Assembly: GCA_029012365.1 (NCBI GenBank)
Contig: JAQXLY010000055.1
Coordinates: 25,364-89,363 of the forward strand
DNA: 64,000 nucleotides
Source: Lachnospiraceae bacterium
GTDB taxonomy: Bacteria > Bacillota > Clostridia > Lachnospirales > Lachnospiraceae
Direction of reading: 5' to 3'
Positions 20,091 through 30,061 of the stretch are shown piece by piece; the stretch's first letter is position 1, and each line of letters begins with the position of its first letter. The position numbers and the translations under genes are program-made. Below the pieces are notes generated by a model. It had not been told where the DNA came from. It worked only from the letters and a program-made list of their open reading frames with translations, and searched no databases.

Positions 20091-20810
20091 TCAATAATAG
20101 ATATCTCCATAATATCCCCTGTATCTGTAGTACTTATTACCACTATCCCGCTTCTCTATATCATTCAATATAATACCGCAGATATTCGCACCAAGCTTTG
20201 AAAGCTTATCCACTGTTCTCTGAACATCGTTGATATCGGAATAGCCATCCCGCACCACAATTAAATACCCATCTGATACCTGAGCCAGAGTAGTTGCATC
20301 TGTGACAACATTCACCGGCGGTGTATCAAGAATAATATAATCATATTCGTCTGACAAGAGCTCCATCAATTCATTCATTCTGATATTCATCAACAATTCA
20401 CTTGGATTAGGAGGCTGTTCTCCGGCCAGCAGCAGGTCAACCATTCCCAACCTACTGATATTTTTCAATAATCTCGCCTTTGAAATACCTGCCAGATATT
20501 CGCTCAGACCACCTTTGTCGGTTATGTCAAGATACTTTCTTACTACAGATGCGCGCATATCGGCGTCAATCAGCAAAACCTTCAAGCCAAGCTGCGACAA
20601 TGATTTGGAAAGATTAATGGCAGTGATGGTTTTCCCCTCTTTGGCTATGGAGCTGGTAACTACAATCTTGCGGCATTTCGTCTCGAAAGGCATATACAAA
20701 AGATTGGTTCTAATCTCCTTATACGCCTCCGAAATATCATTTGGCATTTCATCGCATAGCAAAAATTCATTCAAATACCCACGTTGCTTTTTATTACGTA
20801 GTTTTCTCAC
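20091..20810 (-). CDS. CpsD/CapB-type tyrosine kinase of polysaccharide export
   Basis: A 239-residue BY-kinase, cytoplasmic partner of the Wzz-like protein encoded just upstream. It shows the Walker A loop TSSIAKEGKT, Walker A' LLIDADMR, Walker B YDYIILDTPP, and a C-terminal Tyr cluster (KYYRYRGYYGDIYY) that is the usual autophosphorylation site. The A loop has Ala-Lys where many homologues have Pro-Gly, a mild variation. Phosphorylation cycles of such kinases set polymer length and export. It lies 12 bases after the Wzz gene, as in other Firmicutes. Confidence 0.93.
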   Translation of the reverse strand: MRKLRNKKQRGYLNEFLLCDEMPNDISEAYKEIRTNLLYMPFETKCRKIVVTSSIAKEGKTITAINLSKSLSQLGLKVLLIDADMRASVVRKYLDITDKGGLSEYLAGISKARLLKNISRLGMVDLLLAGEQPPNPSELLMNIRMNELMELLSDEYDYIILDTPPVNVVTDATTLAQVSDGYLIVVRDGYSDINDVQRTVDKLSKLGANICGIILNDIEKRDSGNKYYRYRGYYGDIYY

Positions 20811-20822
20811 CTTATACCTCCG

Positions 20823-21542
20823 TTACTGCCGCTTACTCTTTTTATCACCTTTTACGTTTCTTTTATCTACCAGAAGCTCTTCGTAGGACGGCACACGCCC
20901 GATAATCGGTATGGTAAATAATTCTCTTAATTGTTCTTCTCCATGAACCTTAGTATCAAAAACAGCATACAATAAAATAATTGCTATAGATATTACCACA
21001 CCTACAATGGCTCCGGTTACAATATTTTTGATGAATGGAAAATATGCTTCCGTAGGGTAAGTCGCCTCGTCAATGATTCTGACAGCTCCCGCATCAACAA
21101 CACGAATAATTTCATTTGGAAGGACCTTTAAAATAATCATAACAACAGCTCTGGCAAGTTCCGGATCCGGGCTGCTGGCTGTAATGGAAAAAGCTTCCGT
21201 ATCATTGATAGATCCGGTACTTATCATCTTCCGTATCTGCTCCGGGGAGAGAGAATATCCAAAATTCTCCAACTGCTCTGAAACCTGCTGCATCGTTGTG
21301 TTACTCTTTAGCACCACCATATATGTTTTTACAAGCTTCTGGGAAGCCGTCAGCTCTCCTGCCGTTATGTCGGTGCTGGCACGCTGTGTATTGACCACAT
21401 AGAGAGATGCTGTAGATGAATACATCGGCTGAATACAGAAATGAGTATAGACCCCGGCAGCAATTAAAAAAAAGACTGCAGAGCACACTATCCACTTTAT
21501 CCTTGCCTTGAGAATCAGCAGTATATCCTTAATCGTCAGCAC
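20823..21542 (-). CDS. Wzz/CapA-type chain-length determinant and kinase activator
   Basis: A 239-residue membrane protein with two helices (about 15-34 and 172-192) that bracket an extracytoplasmic domain. TASLYVVN and the repeated mention of SQKLVKTYMVVLKS fit the Wzz fold; the cytoplasmic tail ends in a basic stretch, KRNVKGDKKSKRQ, that would contact the CpsD-like kinase. The start is a GTG behind GGAAGGAGAG. A stem-loop at 21593-21627 separates it from the giant repeat gene upstream. Confidence 0.9.
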   Translation of the reverse strand: MLTIKDILLILKARIKWIVCSAVFFLIAAGVYTHFCIQPMYSSTASLYVVNTQRASTDITAGELTASQKLVKTYMVVLKSNTTMQQVSEQLENFGYSLSPEQIRKMISTGSINDTEAFSITASSPDPELARAVVMIILKVLPNEIIRVVDAGAVRIIDEATYPTEAYFPFIKNIVTGAIVGVVISIAIILLYAVFDTKVHGEEQLRELFTIPIIGRVPSYEELLVDKRNVKGDKKSKRQ

Positions 21543-21592
21543 AACGCGCTCTCCTTCCGTTTTTCGTTCATCCGGTTATTGGTCATTCCTGA

Positions 21593-21627
21593 TACTGCTC
21601 TTCCTATATGGTATAAGAAGAGCAGTA
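21593..21627 (-). terminator. Stem-loop between the giant repeat gene and wzz, without T-tract
   Basis: An 11-base perfect stem (TACTGCTCTTC with GAAGAGCAGTA) closes a 13-base loop. No poly-T run follows on the minus strand. It may reduce read-through or protect the mRNA 3' end, which would set different levels for the secreted protein and the core assembly genes. Confidence 0.5.
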
Positions 21628-21655
21628 AACGGAATACAAATCATACTACATTTAT

Positions 21656-24600
21656 TTACCTTACTACGGCATAGTTCTTGAAAACGGAATTAGCCGAATC
21701 ATCCGCTCTGAAATAGAAGGTGTATTTCTCCTCAGGGAATGATGCAGGGTCGTACCACTGATTCTGTCCGCAATACTGTGCTGTGGTGTACATCTGACTC
21801 CAGTCACTATAGCCTGTGTCATCGCTGTAGTGTGCATATGCCACATAGCTATACGTAAATCCATGTGTAAAGATACCAAGCTTTCCATTATACTGAACAA
21901 TAACCGGTCCTGTACAGCTATCCACATCAACGGTCTGGTAGTATGTATGATCTGCCGTCTTTACGATAACCGTATGGATTCCGTTGCCAAGCGCCGGAAC
22001 GGTATATCCGGTAGTACCGCCCACCAGATTAATCGGTAAAAACTCCTCTTCGGCAAGTCCTGACATATCACTGTACTGATAACCTATCAGAATTGCTTCC
22101 GTAGCTTCAAGATCAAGTGTAATTTCACCGTTCTGCTGGCTTACAGTGAACGGATAGGCAATCGCACTGATTTCAAAGGTTTTATATACCTGCGTTCCGT
22201 CTGTGTAAGTACAAAGCGCCGTATAAATACCGTTATACTGTGCACCGGTATAAACTGCTTCTCCATTTTCCGCCTGTAGTGTCACATAACCGGCTTTTGA
22301 GAACTTCGCCCAGCTGGAATAGTTTCCATAAGCCACAGATGCCCTCACAAGGTCACTCTTTGAAATTACAACATTGGTATAGTCGTCTGTGTTTATGGTA
22401 AGTTCCGTAGCCTCCTCTGTAGGCTTTGTAACTAATTTATTCTCGAAAGAAATAATTGCGGCATGGAGCTTCACCATCTCAGGAATAATGTCATCGTATA
22501 CCTCCAGCGTATTTGAAGCATTTTCGGTCAGTTCCGTCTTCATGGCAGTAGCGGAAGCAATAGCATTTAACAACAGGTCATAATTTGCTTCAGGAACATA
22601 GCTCTCTCCCGGCTGTGCCGCATCAGCACCTCTCTTTCCTCTGGCTATCGTAGCATTTGCCGCTTCCAGATAACGGGACAGCTCGGACGTGGCAACATCC
22701 TTCTCCGTGCTCTCGTTATGTACAACGCCATACTCTACGTATTGCTTTTTGGCCGTTGATTCCTGTTGTGTAATCAGGAAGGTGTAGACACCATTTGGAA
22801 CATCTGTAAATTCCAGCTTACCCTCTTCATCAAAGGTCAGACTCTTGACATAAGGTCTGGTGGATATTCCGGCCCAGCTTGCAAAGGCAAGCGGAGTAAG
22901 AGTCTTATCTGTTTTATTGTTTACATTGTAAACAACCGAAGTCAGGTCGTAGCCGGAAGCGGACGGTTTGATTGTAACAGTACTGTTATTCACTGTAACA
23001 AGCTTAGCGTCTACTATCACGATAGTACCCTTAAATTCCGTTATCGCAGCTGTCAGATTCTTATACTCCGTATTCACTGCCACCTGGGATTCCTTTAGCT
23101 CTGCAGCCTGTTCAGCAGCCTCAATTGCTAACCTAAGGTCGGCTGCTGCACTTTCAGGTGCATAAGTACCTGCTCTGGTAATGCCCTCTGTAGATTCCAC
23201 AAGCTGGCATCCGTCAATGATACTCTTAGCGGAAGCAATCTGTTTTTCAAGAGAAGTAGTAGAAACCTCGGTGCTTCTCTCCAAAGTCAGAATATTCGCC
23301 TTAAGGGTGTAGGTATATCCCTTACTGTCAACGACAAGAATCGTATGTACTCCGGTCGTATTCGCGGTAATGGTATTTCCTTTCTTGTAAGTCTCATCGC
23401 CCTCAAACTTAATCTTAGTAATCTGATTTGTCGGATCCTCGCTGTCGCTTGCAGTAATCAGACCGCCATCAATACTCAAAACAATCTTGTACTCATCCGT
23501 GCTTTCCTGCTCGATGTTAATCTTATAATACTTCGTTCCCACAACACCGTTATCCATGACACGAACGAGATACCATCCGTACCGGTCAACCTGGAACGAG
23601 AATTCTACCGCGCTCACATCATTTCTTTCAATTGTTCCGGATGTTACCTTCTTATCGCTTGTAAAGTCCTGTGTTCCCGTGGTGACAATTTCCGGTTCGG
23701 TTTCACCAAAGTACTGATAGTCAATTCTCTGGATATATCCGGTCGGAGTCGTATCAAAGTAGGTAATATTCATCCCCACATTATCAAGCCCCGTAATATC
23801 CTGTCCGGCGCGAACTACCACCTGCTTTTCTTTTACCGTACTGTCGGACTCTACATAGGTAAGCCAGAAGAGATAGTAGCCCTCTCTCGGAAGCAGAATC
23901 TTTTCTCCGTCCAGAGTCAGTACACCGGTCTCAGGTTCACTCTCTTCTGCATTCATTTCCTCCTCTGAATTACCGGCAGGCTGCACATATCTTGTAGGCT
24001 TTACGATACGGTATCCGGTAGAAGTATTAGCTGCAATGTTTTCCTTACCCTTAGCTACAAACTCTGCCCACTTATCTGTTGTATACTCTTCGGCTCCGGT
24101 GTAAATATATCTTGCACTCTTCAAGCTTCCCGGATCCGACTCATTGTTATTCACTAAAATCGCATGGTTATCGTTTACGTACTCCTGAGTCACGTAAGGA
24201 ACACCGGCCAGCAAATCCGGTTCAGATACTAACAGACAGGTCGTGTAAGTCTTTCCGCCTGCATAGGTCAACAGGAAGGTATAATAGCCTGCCTTCGTGA
24301 AGCTGAATTTTGTATTGTCCAGGGAAGAAGCTGTTCCTTCCACGGTTCCTGTTTTGCCCTTATATCCGATTTTACTGTTTATGCTGATGTTTTCCTTACC
24401 CTTTGCTACAAACTTCGCCCAGGTGGTGTATTCATAATAATCAGGCGTGTAAATATATTTATAGCTGGACAAAGCACTGTCATTATTCAGTATTGTTACA
24501 TTTCTGCCATCCTGCTGAACTACCGGCAGACCTGCCACATAATACTGCACAGGAGCTGTATCATAGCTCAAATAGTTATTCGTCTCCGCAATGTTTGCCT

Positions 24601-27600
24601 TGATGAAATACTCCCCGTTTACAGTAGGCTTTCCACCTGTAATACCGGCGCCGTTTTCTGCAGAGGTTTTGATTGTACACTCCTCATCAATGTAATACGT
24701 ATATGTAACCACACCGTTTCCAGGGTTATTTGAAACATGATATCCGATAGGATTATCATCCTCATCCTTCTCCGTAATAATGCTGCTGGAGTCGATTGGC
24801 TTCTTGTTTACCACCACTGTTACGACATCCGATACTACCTTTGCACTCTGTTTATTATCAACACGGGTAGTAGTTACCACACAGTAAAAATAGTAGGTAC
24901 CTGCATTTGCCGTAGTCGAACTGGTAAGATGCAGCGTATCTGTCGTCTGTGCAATTGCGGTACCATCCGCATTCACATTGGCAGGCGCCTTATACCAGCG
25001 ATAGTAATACTTTTGATTTATTGCATCTACGTTATCAAGCGTAAGTGAAATATCGGCTGTTTCCTTGAGAGAAAGCTCCTTAAATGTATCAACGGAAACT
25101 ACCGGTACCTTTACCGGAGTCTGAATACCGATTGCGGTAATCGTTATGTCACCGGTAATTTTAGCTGCTTTGATCGTAAGCTCAGCCGTATCACTGTTTT
25201 CCGTATGACTATAGCTATAGTCTGTTCCCTGTACCAGTGCTTTATCGCCTACAGTGATAGATATATTATCCGGCAGACAGTAGCCTGCCTCTTCCGTGTT
25301 CAGCTTTAACACTGCAGTAAAGTCATTATCCGCGCTTGCTGCTTCCACTTCAAAGTCAGCCTGGTCAATGGCATTCTGCCCTGAATTATAGAACAGTGTA
25401 ATGTCGGCCTTTGCTTTCGATAGTGCAACATTACTGTTGTTCTTTACAACAGATTTGTTATATACCGTATAAGAAGGTGCTACAATCTTCTCCCAGATTG
25501 CATAAAGTGTCGCACTGCCTACGGTTGCACCTGCCGAATAGGAGGTACCTCTTCCGTCAGAGCTTGTGTTCCATCCGAGGAACGAATAGCCCTCTCTAAC
25601 CGGTACATTGCCGGCAAGGGATACGGTACTGCCAGAGCTTGTCAATACTTTGAGTGCACTTCCGTTCCAGGTGCCGCCGCAACCGATTAGTGTGACATTG
25701 GCTCCCGAATTCTTACCCATTTCAGCCATGGAACCTACGCCAAGCTTCACTGATTTTACAATTGCTCCGCCCGCCGGAACTGTCTGGTCAATAAAGGAAA
25801 ATGCTAATGCCGAGTCTCTTCCAAGTTTAAACTTCTTATCATAGTGGTTACTGTTTGTCCTTGAATTGTTAAATACATTATTTCTAAATCCTTTGTTGTT
25901 GTAGCAATAGCTGGAAGAATAACCGCCAATCCAATACTGATTTGCATCCAGTGTATAGAGACGGAACGCATAATTTGCTCCATCCTCCATGACCAGATAT
26001 TCACCGTTTGCATCCATACCTGCGTTGATGGCAGCGCTGTCGTTTGATGCAATCTGTACGTCGGCACAGGCTCCAAAGGTAAGGTTATTAATAGGGGTGC
26101 TGCCGGTATTAACAAAAATATAGTTTACCGTAACATAGCTTCCCTGCGTAGCCATGACCTGTGCATAATACAAATTGGTAGTTAACTGTTTGAAAATACT
26201 TGCATTTGCCGTATTCACAAAGCTTAAACTCGTTCCGCCGTAGTCGGAAGTGCTGTTTCTGGTATATGGATATGCCGAACCGCCATTATAATAATAATAG
26301 TTGGAATAACCGCCGTCTCCATACGTTGTCTTGATATAATTACCGCTTGAATTTACGCCCCGGATATCAAATATGTTTCCTTTATAAGCATAGTACATAC
26401 CGCTGGACCTATACGAAGTTGCAGCCAATATCCACTTTGCGTAGAGCTTTAGTGTCTGCCCCTCTGCATAGTCATCTGTATTAATGGTTGTCACCTTTTG
26501 TGTATAATTGATATCTTTGTACCAGCCGGCAAAATTGACCGTCTCGCTGTTTGCCGGTGACATCGGTGTAGGGAGCAGTACCATCTCACCGGAGATATCC
26601 GATGCCTTATACACATAGTTTACCGGATTTCCCCATGTGGCGTCGTAAATATTTCCGCCCATTGCATTCAGTTCAATATTGATATGGTTATAACGCCGGT
26701 TTGCCATTGCTTTAATGGTAATACGGCCTGCCACATTCGGTATCGTAATCACACCGGTGTCATAGTTGTAGCTGTAATTAATCTCAGCACCTTCCTGCCT
26801 TACCGTTACACGCAGCGGAATCTGCTTTCCTGCTCTGTCTCCGGTGCTCAATGTCACTCTGTAGGTTTCTCCCGCAAGTGCATAAGGGTTACATTCCGCA
26901 TCCAGATCGGTCAAGGTAAGCTTGGTGGAATAATAATTCAGCTTTGCAGACGGACTCGCATCCGATATCTCTGCCCCAAGCCCTGTCTTGTCTATTTCTG
27001 TTCCAAAATATACCTGATAGATTTTCTTTGCATCAATTACCTGACTGTAGTATCCGGTTTTGACCTTATCCAGAGCCGTGTAATTGCCCTCTTCGTCTTT
27101 CAGATAAAGAGTATTGGACGCTCTGTATTCATCGGTAGCCTCCTTATCCGTTACCAATGCACCGGCATCACAGCTCACACCGTCAAGTGACAGCCTGATT
27201 TCGGAGAGATACTTACTCACTTCAACCGTCTTGGCAAATTGTACCACTTTGTCCGGATTTTCATCCGAATAATAAGACATCAGCAACGTGTAAAAGCCCG
27301 GAACTTTACATGTAATTTTTGCCACTCCGTCTGTTGCATTAGCCACCAGATAGCCTTTAGTGCTGTTAAAAACTACGTTTTCCTTTCCCTGTGCCACAAA
27401 ATCCGCCCATGTGGTATAGCTGTACTCCTCAGGAGTACAAATATATAAAGCAGATTTTAATGTCCAGCCTTCTAAAGCTTCTGTAGAAGCGGTGATGACA
27501 TTGTCATTCACCGTTACAGCCGGCTTGCTGGCATCAATTGCATCCTGAGTTACATAAAATGTCTGCCCATGTTTGCCGGAATCATCGGTAAACTGGAGTA

Positions 27601-29953
27601 CATAGTATCCGGCTGTTTCAACAGTCAGCGATACCCTGTCATATGTGGTTACTGTACCGTATTCCGGCACTTCCACTGTCTTTGCTTTCAGGGTCCGATA
27701 GCCATACCTTGTATTGCTGCCGGTATCTTCTTTTCCCTTTGCAACAAATGCAGAAGGAGTAGTATAGAAGTAATAGTCCGGCGAGTAAATGTAGGATACA
27801 TTCGTCAGGTTAGAGTCGTTGTCATGGATTGTAATCACATTACCCGCAAGCACGGCACCGGCTTCATTTACAACCGGAATGTTCTCAGCAGTTACTTCAA
27901 AGGTAACCGCATGTTCCCCGGAAGCATCATGAAACACAAACGTATAGAACCCTGCTTTTCTGGCTGTAATTACCGCACCGTCATACGGAGCTACTACTGT
28001 CACAAAACCGTTTACGGAGTTTGTTTCTGTGTAATTCTTTCCCAACGCAATCAGTTCTTCTTTATTAAAAATCTCATCGGTGTATGTCGGTGCTTGTTCC
28101 GTATAGGTGTATATTAAAGAAGTAATTTCTGCTTCGTTTTCACTGATTGTAAACGTATTCGCATTCGCGTACACCTCTCCATACGGATGTTCCGGAACCT
28201 CAGCTGCCGTCAGTTCCACGTGATATTCCCTGTTGTTAATCCAGAAATAGTAATGACCTGCACGGAAGTAGCTCAGAGTAACCTTATCCCCGGAAACCGA
28301 AATCACCTTATATCCTTTATCCGTGTTAATCTCAGGCAGGAGCTTACCCGTTGTATAAAAGGTCACCCATGTCTCCCTCTCCACCGGGGCCGTCGCATAC
28401 ATTACCTTTATCTCTCCAAAAGAAAGTCCGTTTTTGTCAATTGTAATACGATTGTTTTCCTTGCCGATTACCGGCTCCACAACGACCTCTTCAGGCTGTT
28501 CCGGAACTGTATCCGGTAAATTTTCACCGGTAAAATCACCATTTGTGATTTCAAAGGAATACATTTTATCCTGCACCCAGAAGCTGTACCATCCGACATA
28601 ACGACATATAAAAGGTGTCTGCTCCTCTTCAAGTGTCAGAGCTTCATATCCGTTATTGCCGTTTACAACGGTCAGCTGCTTACCGGTATTCACGAAGCAG
28701 GTCCAGGTAGTCGTTGCAGGCTGTTCCTTAGAAAACATATAATGTATCCTTGTTATCCCTGAGCCGTTCCTGTCAATCGTAACAACATTTTCATCTTTAT
28801 TAAGCAGAGCATCCGGTACAGGTGTAGGAACAGGCTGTTTTTCCTCCTCCGGTATCTGGCTCTCTTCTACTACAAAGTCATAACGCTTATTCTGGGACCA
28901 GAAGTAATAATTTCCCGCATACTTACAGGTATATGTAATATTCCCCTCTGCATCAAACTTTAATCCTTTATATCCGTTTACTCCATTTATATCCTTGTTC
29001 AACTTTCCGGTAGTATAATAGCTTGTCCATGTATTTTTTTCCGGTACCGTAGCAGAAAACATCACATTAACACCCGTGACACCTGCTCCGTTTTGGTCGA
29101 TGGTAATCTTGTTACCTGACTGTGTAAATTGCACCTCAACAATCGGAGTCGGTTCCGGTGTAGGTGAAATTTCAGGCTCTATATCCTCCGGGATATCCAT
29201 TTCCGGAACATACACGGTATATAACTTTTTCATCACCCAGAAATTGTAATATCCTGCACGTCTGCATACATAAGAATAGCTATCCTCATCCTGGGCAAAA
29301 ACAATACCCTTATATCCGGACTTACCATTCACATCCTGACGTAATTTACCTGTGGTGTAGTAGGTAACCCAGGTGGTTCTCGGCGGAACATTCTCGGAAT
29401 ACATCACATTAAAGCCTGTCACGTCGGTACCGTTCTTTGAAACGGTAATGATATGGGACTGGTCACCCTCCCCTTTCACAAAGGTAGGCTCCGCAGGCAT
29501 ATCTTCCTGATTTATCACAACCTCGGTAGCAGCACCGTCTGACCAAAAATAATAGTACCCGGCCTGCTTGCAGATATAGGTGGACACATCCGTACCAAGA
29601 GTCTTTGTCATATATCCCCTTGCACCGTTTATATCCGTGTTCTGCTTTCCTGCTGTATAGTATTGATACCAGGTGTCCACAGTCACGGCTACCTCCGAAT
29701 ACATCACGTGCACAGCTTTCACACTCTCACTATTTTTAGTGATTGTAATCACATTTTTCTCTGACGAGAAGGAAAGACGGGCAGGTGTTTCACCGGGCGT
29801 TTCTTCAGACGGTTCCTCAGTCGGACCCACGGTCGGTGTCGCTTCCTCTGTTCCCTGATTTTCTTCTGCCCTTACAATGTTTTCGGCAGGAATGGCACTG
29901 AACAACAAAGTAAAGACAAGAAACAGCACAAATCCTTTTTTGATTTTCTTCAT
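21656..29953 (-). CDS. Giant secreted repeat protein of the exopolysaccharide operon
   Basis: A 2765-residue protein. The start is the ATG at 29953 behind AAAGGAG; the frame upstream to 30061 is unlikely. A signal peptide (about 1-30, ending IVRA) is followed by a Thr/Pro/Glu linker. Then come about eight copies of a domain of about 100 residues with the pattern ITIxxNGxxVTxxxVMYS, TWxxYYTTGK, DINGxxGYK and AGYYYFW; related copies return after residue 1750. The middle holds two InlB/Flg-new-like repeats (NFAGWYKD..., SFLGWNTS...LYAIW) and Ig-like stretches. Two helical segments around 2300 and 2480 resemble FIVAR-type spacers. It has no LPXTG or other anchor at the C-terminus (ends NYAVVR). 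It may bind the polymer made by the neighbours (inference). Confidence 0.85.
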   Translation of the reverse strand: MKKIKKGFVLFLVFTLLFSAIPAENIVRAEENQGTEEATPTVGPTEEPSEETPGETPARLSFSSEKNVITITKNSESVKAVHVMYSEVAVTVDTWYQYYTAGKQNTDINGARGYMTKTLGTDVSTYICKQAGYYYFWSDGAATEVVINQEDMPAEPTFVKGEGDQSHIITVSKNGTDVTGFNVMYSENVPPRTTWVTYYTTGKLRQDVNGKSGYKGIVFAQDEDSYSYVCRRAGYYNFWVMKKLYTVYVPEMDIPEDIEPEISPTPEPTPIVEVQFTQSGNKITIDQNGAGVTGVNVMFSATVPEKNTWTSYYTTGKLNKDINGVNGYKGLKFDAEGNITYTCKYAGNYYFWSQNKRYDFVVEESQIPEEEKQPVPTPVPDALLNKDENVVTIDRNGSGITRIHYMFSKEQPATTTWTCFVNTGKQLTVVNGNNGYEALTLEEEQTPFICRYVGWYSFWVQDKMYSFEITNGDFTGENLPDTVPEQPEEVVVEPVIGKENNRITIDKNGLSFGEIKVMYATAPVERETWVTFYTTGKLLPEINTDKGYKVISVSGDKVTLSYFRAGHYYFWINNREYHVELTAAEVPEHPYGEVYANANTFTISENEAEITSLIYTYTEQAPTYTDEIFNKEELIALGKNYTETNSVNGFVTVVAPYDGAVITARKAGFYTFVFHDASGEHAVTFEVTAENIPVVNEAGAVLAGNVITIHDNDSNLTNVSYIYSPDYYFYTTPSAFVAKGKEDTGSNTRYGYRTLKAKTVEVPEYGTVTTYDRVSLTVETAGYYVLQFTDDSGKHGQTFYVTQDAIDASKPAVTVNDNVITASTEALEGWTLKSALYICTPEEYSYTTWADFVAQGKENVVFNSTKGYLVANATDGVAKITCKVPGFYTLLMSYYSDENPDKVVQFAKTVEVSKYLSEIRLSLDGVSCDAGALVTDKEATDEYRASNTLYLKDEEGNYTALDKVKTGYYSQVIDAKKIYQVYFGTEIDKTGLGAEISDASPSAKLNYYSTKLTLTDLDAECNPYALAGETYRVTLSTGDRAGKQIPLRVTVRQEGAEINYSYNYDTGVITIPNVAGRITIKAMANRRYNHINIELNAMGGNIYDATWGNPVNYVYKASDISGEMVLLPTPMSPANSETVNFAGWYKDINYTQKVTTINTDDYAEGQTLKLYAKWILAATSYRSSGMYYAYKGNIFDIRGVNSSGNYIKTTYGDGGYSNYYYYNGGSAYPYTRNSTSDYGGTSLSFVNTANASIFKQLTTNLYYAQVMATQGSYVTVNYIFVNTGSTPINNLTFGACADVQIASNDSAAINAGMDANGEYLVMEDGANYAFRLYTLDANQYWIGGYSSSYCYNNKGFRNNVFNNSRTNSNHYDKKFKLGRDSALAFSFIDQTVPAGGAIVKSVKLGVGSMAEMGKNSGANVTLIGCGGTWNGSALKVLTSSGSTVSLAGNVPVREGYSFLGWNTSSDGRGTSYSAGATVGSATLYAIWEKIVAPSYTVYNKSVVKNNSNVALSKAKADITLFYNSGQNAIDQADFEVEAASADNDFTAVLKLNTEEAGYCLPDNISITVGDKALVQGTDYSYSHTENSDTAELTIKAAKITGDITITAIGIQTPVKVPVVSVDTFKELSLKETADISLTLDNVDAINQKYYYRWYKAPANVNADGTAIAQTTDTLHLTSSTTANAGTYYFYCVVTTTRVDNKQSAKVVSDVVTVVVNKKPIDSSSIITEKDEDDNPIGYHVSNNPGNGVVTYTYYIDEECTIKTSAENGAGITGGKPTVNGEYFIKANIAETNNYLSYDTAPVQYYVAGLPVVQQDGRNVTILNNDSALSSYKYIYTPDYYEYTTWAKFVAKGKENISINSKIGYKGKTGTVEGTASSLDNTKFSFTKAGYYTFLLTYAGGKTYTTCLLVSEPDLLAGVPYVTQEYVNDNHAILVNNNESDPGSLKSARYIYTGAEEYTTDKWAEFVAKGKENIAANTSTGYRIVKPTRYVQPAGNSEEEMNAEESEPETGVLTLDGEKILLPREGYYLFWLTYVESDSTVKEKQVVVRAGQDITGLDNVGMNITYFDTTPTGYIQRIDYQYFGETEPEIVTTGTQDFTSDKKVTSGTIERNDVSAVEFSFQVDRYGWYLVRVMDNGVVGTKYYKINIEQESTDEYKIVLSIDGGLITASDSEDPTNQITKIKFEGDETYKKGNTITANTTGVHTILVVDSKGYTYTLKANILTLERSTEVSTTSLEKQIASAKSIIDGCQLVESTEGITRAGTYAPESAAADLRLAIEAAEQAAELKESQVAVNTEYKNLTAAITEFKGTIVIVDAKLVTVNNSTVTIKPSASGYDLTSVVYNVNNKTDKTLTPLAFASWAGISTRPYVKSLTFDEEGKLEFTDVPNGVYTFLITQQESTAKKQYVEYGVVHNESTEKDVATSELSRYLEAANATIARGKRGADAAQPGESYVPEANYDLLLNAIASATAMKTELTENASNTLEVYDDIIPEMVKLHAAIISFENKLVTKPTEEATELTINTDDYTNVVISKSDLVRASVAYGNYSSWAKFSKAGYVTLQAENGEAVYTGAQYNGIYTALCTYTDGTQVYKTFEISAIAYPFTVSQQNGEITLDLEATEAILIGYQYSDMSGLAEEEFLPINLVGGTTGYTVPALGNGIHTVIVKTADHTYYQTVDVDSCTGPVIVQYNGKLGIFTHGFTYSYVAYAHYSDDTGYSDWSQMYTTAQYCGQNQWYDPASFPEEKYTFYFRADDSANSVFKNYAVVR

Positions 29954-29973
29954 GGCAGTACTCCTTTCTTGCA

Positions 29974-29991
29974 CTTGGAAGCCCTTCCAAG
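29974..29991. promoter_or_regulatory. Perfect 8-2-8 palindrome in the leader of the giant gene
   Basis: CTTGGAAG and CTTCCAAG flank two bases, ending 10 bases before the SD AAAGGAG. It could be a 5' stabilising hairpin that leaves the SD free, or a DNA operator. Confidence 0.45.
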
Positions 29992-30061
29992 GACAGATAA
30001 CATCAATCTCATAAATAAATATATAAAAGAGAATAACAAAAGGACAACGAAACAACCACAA

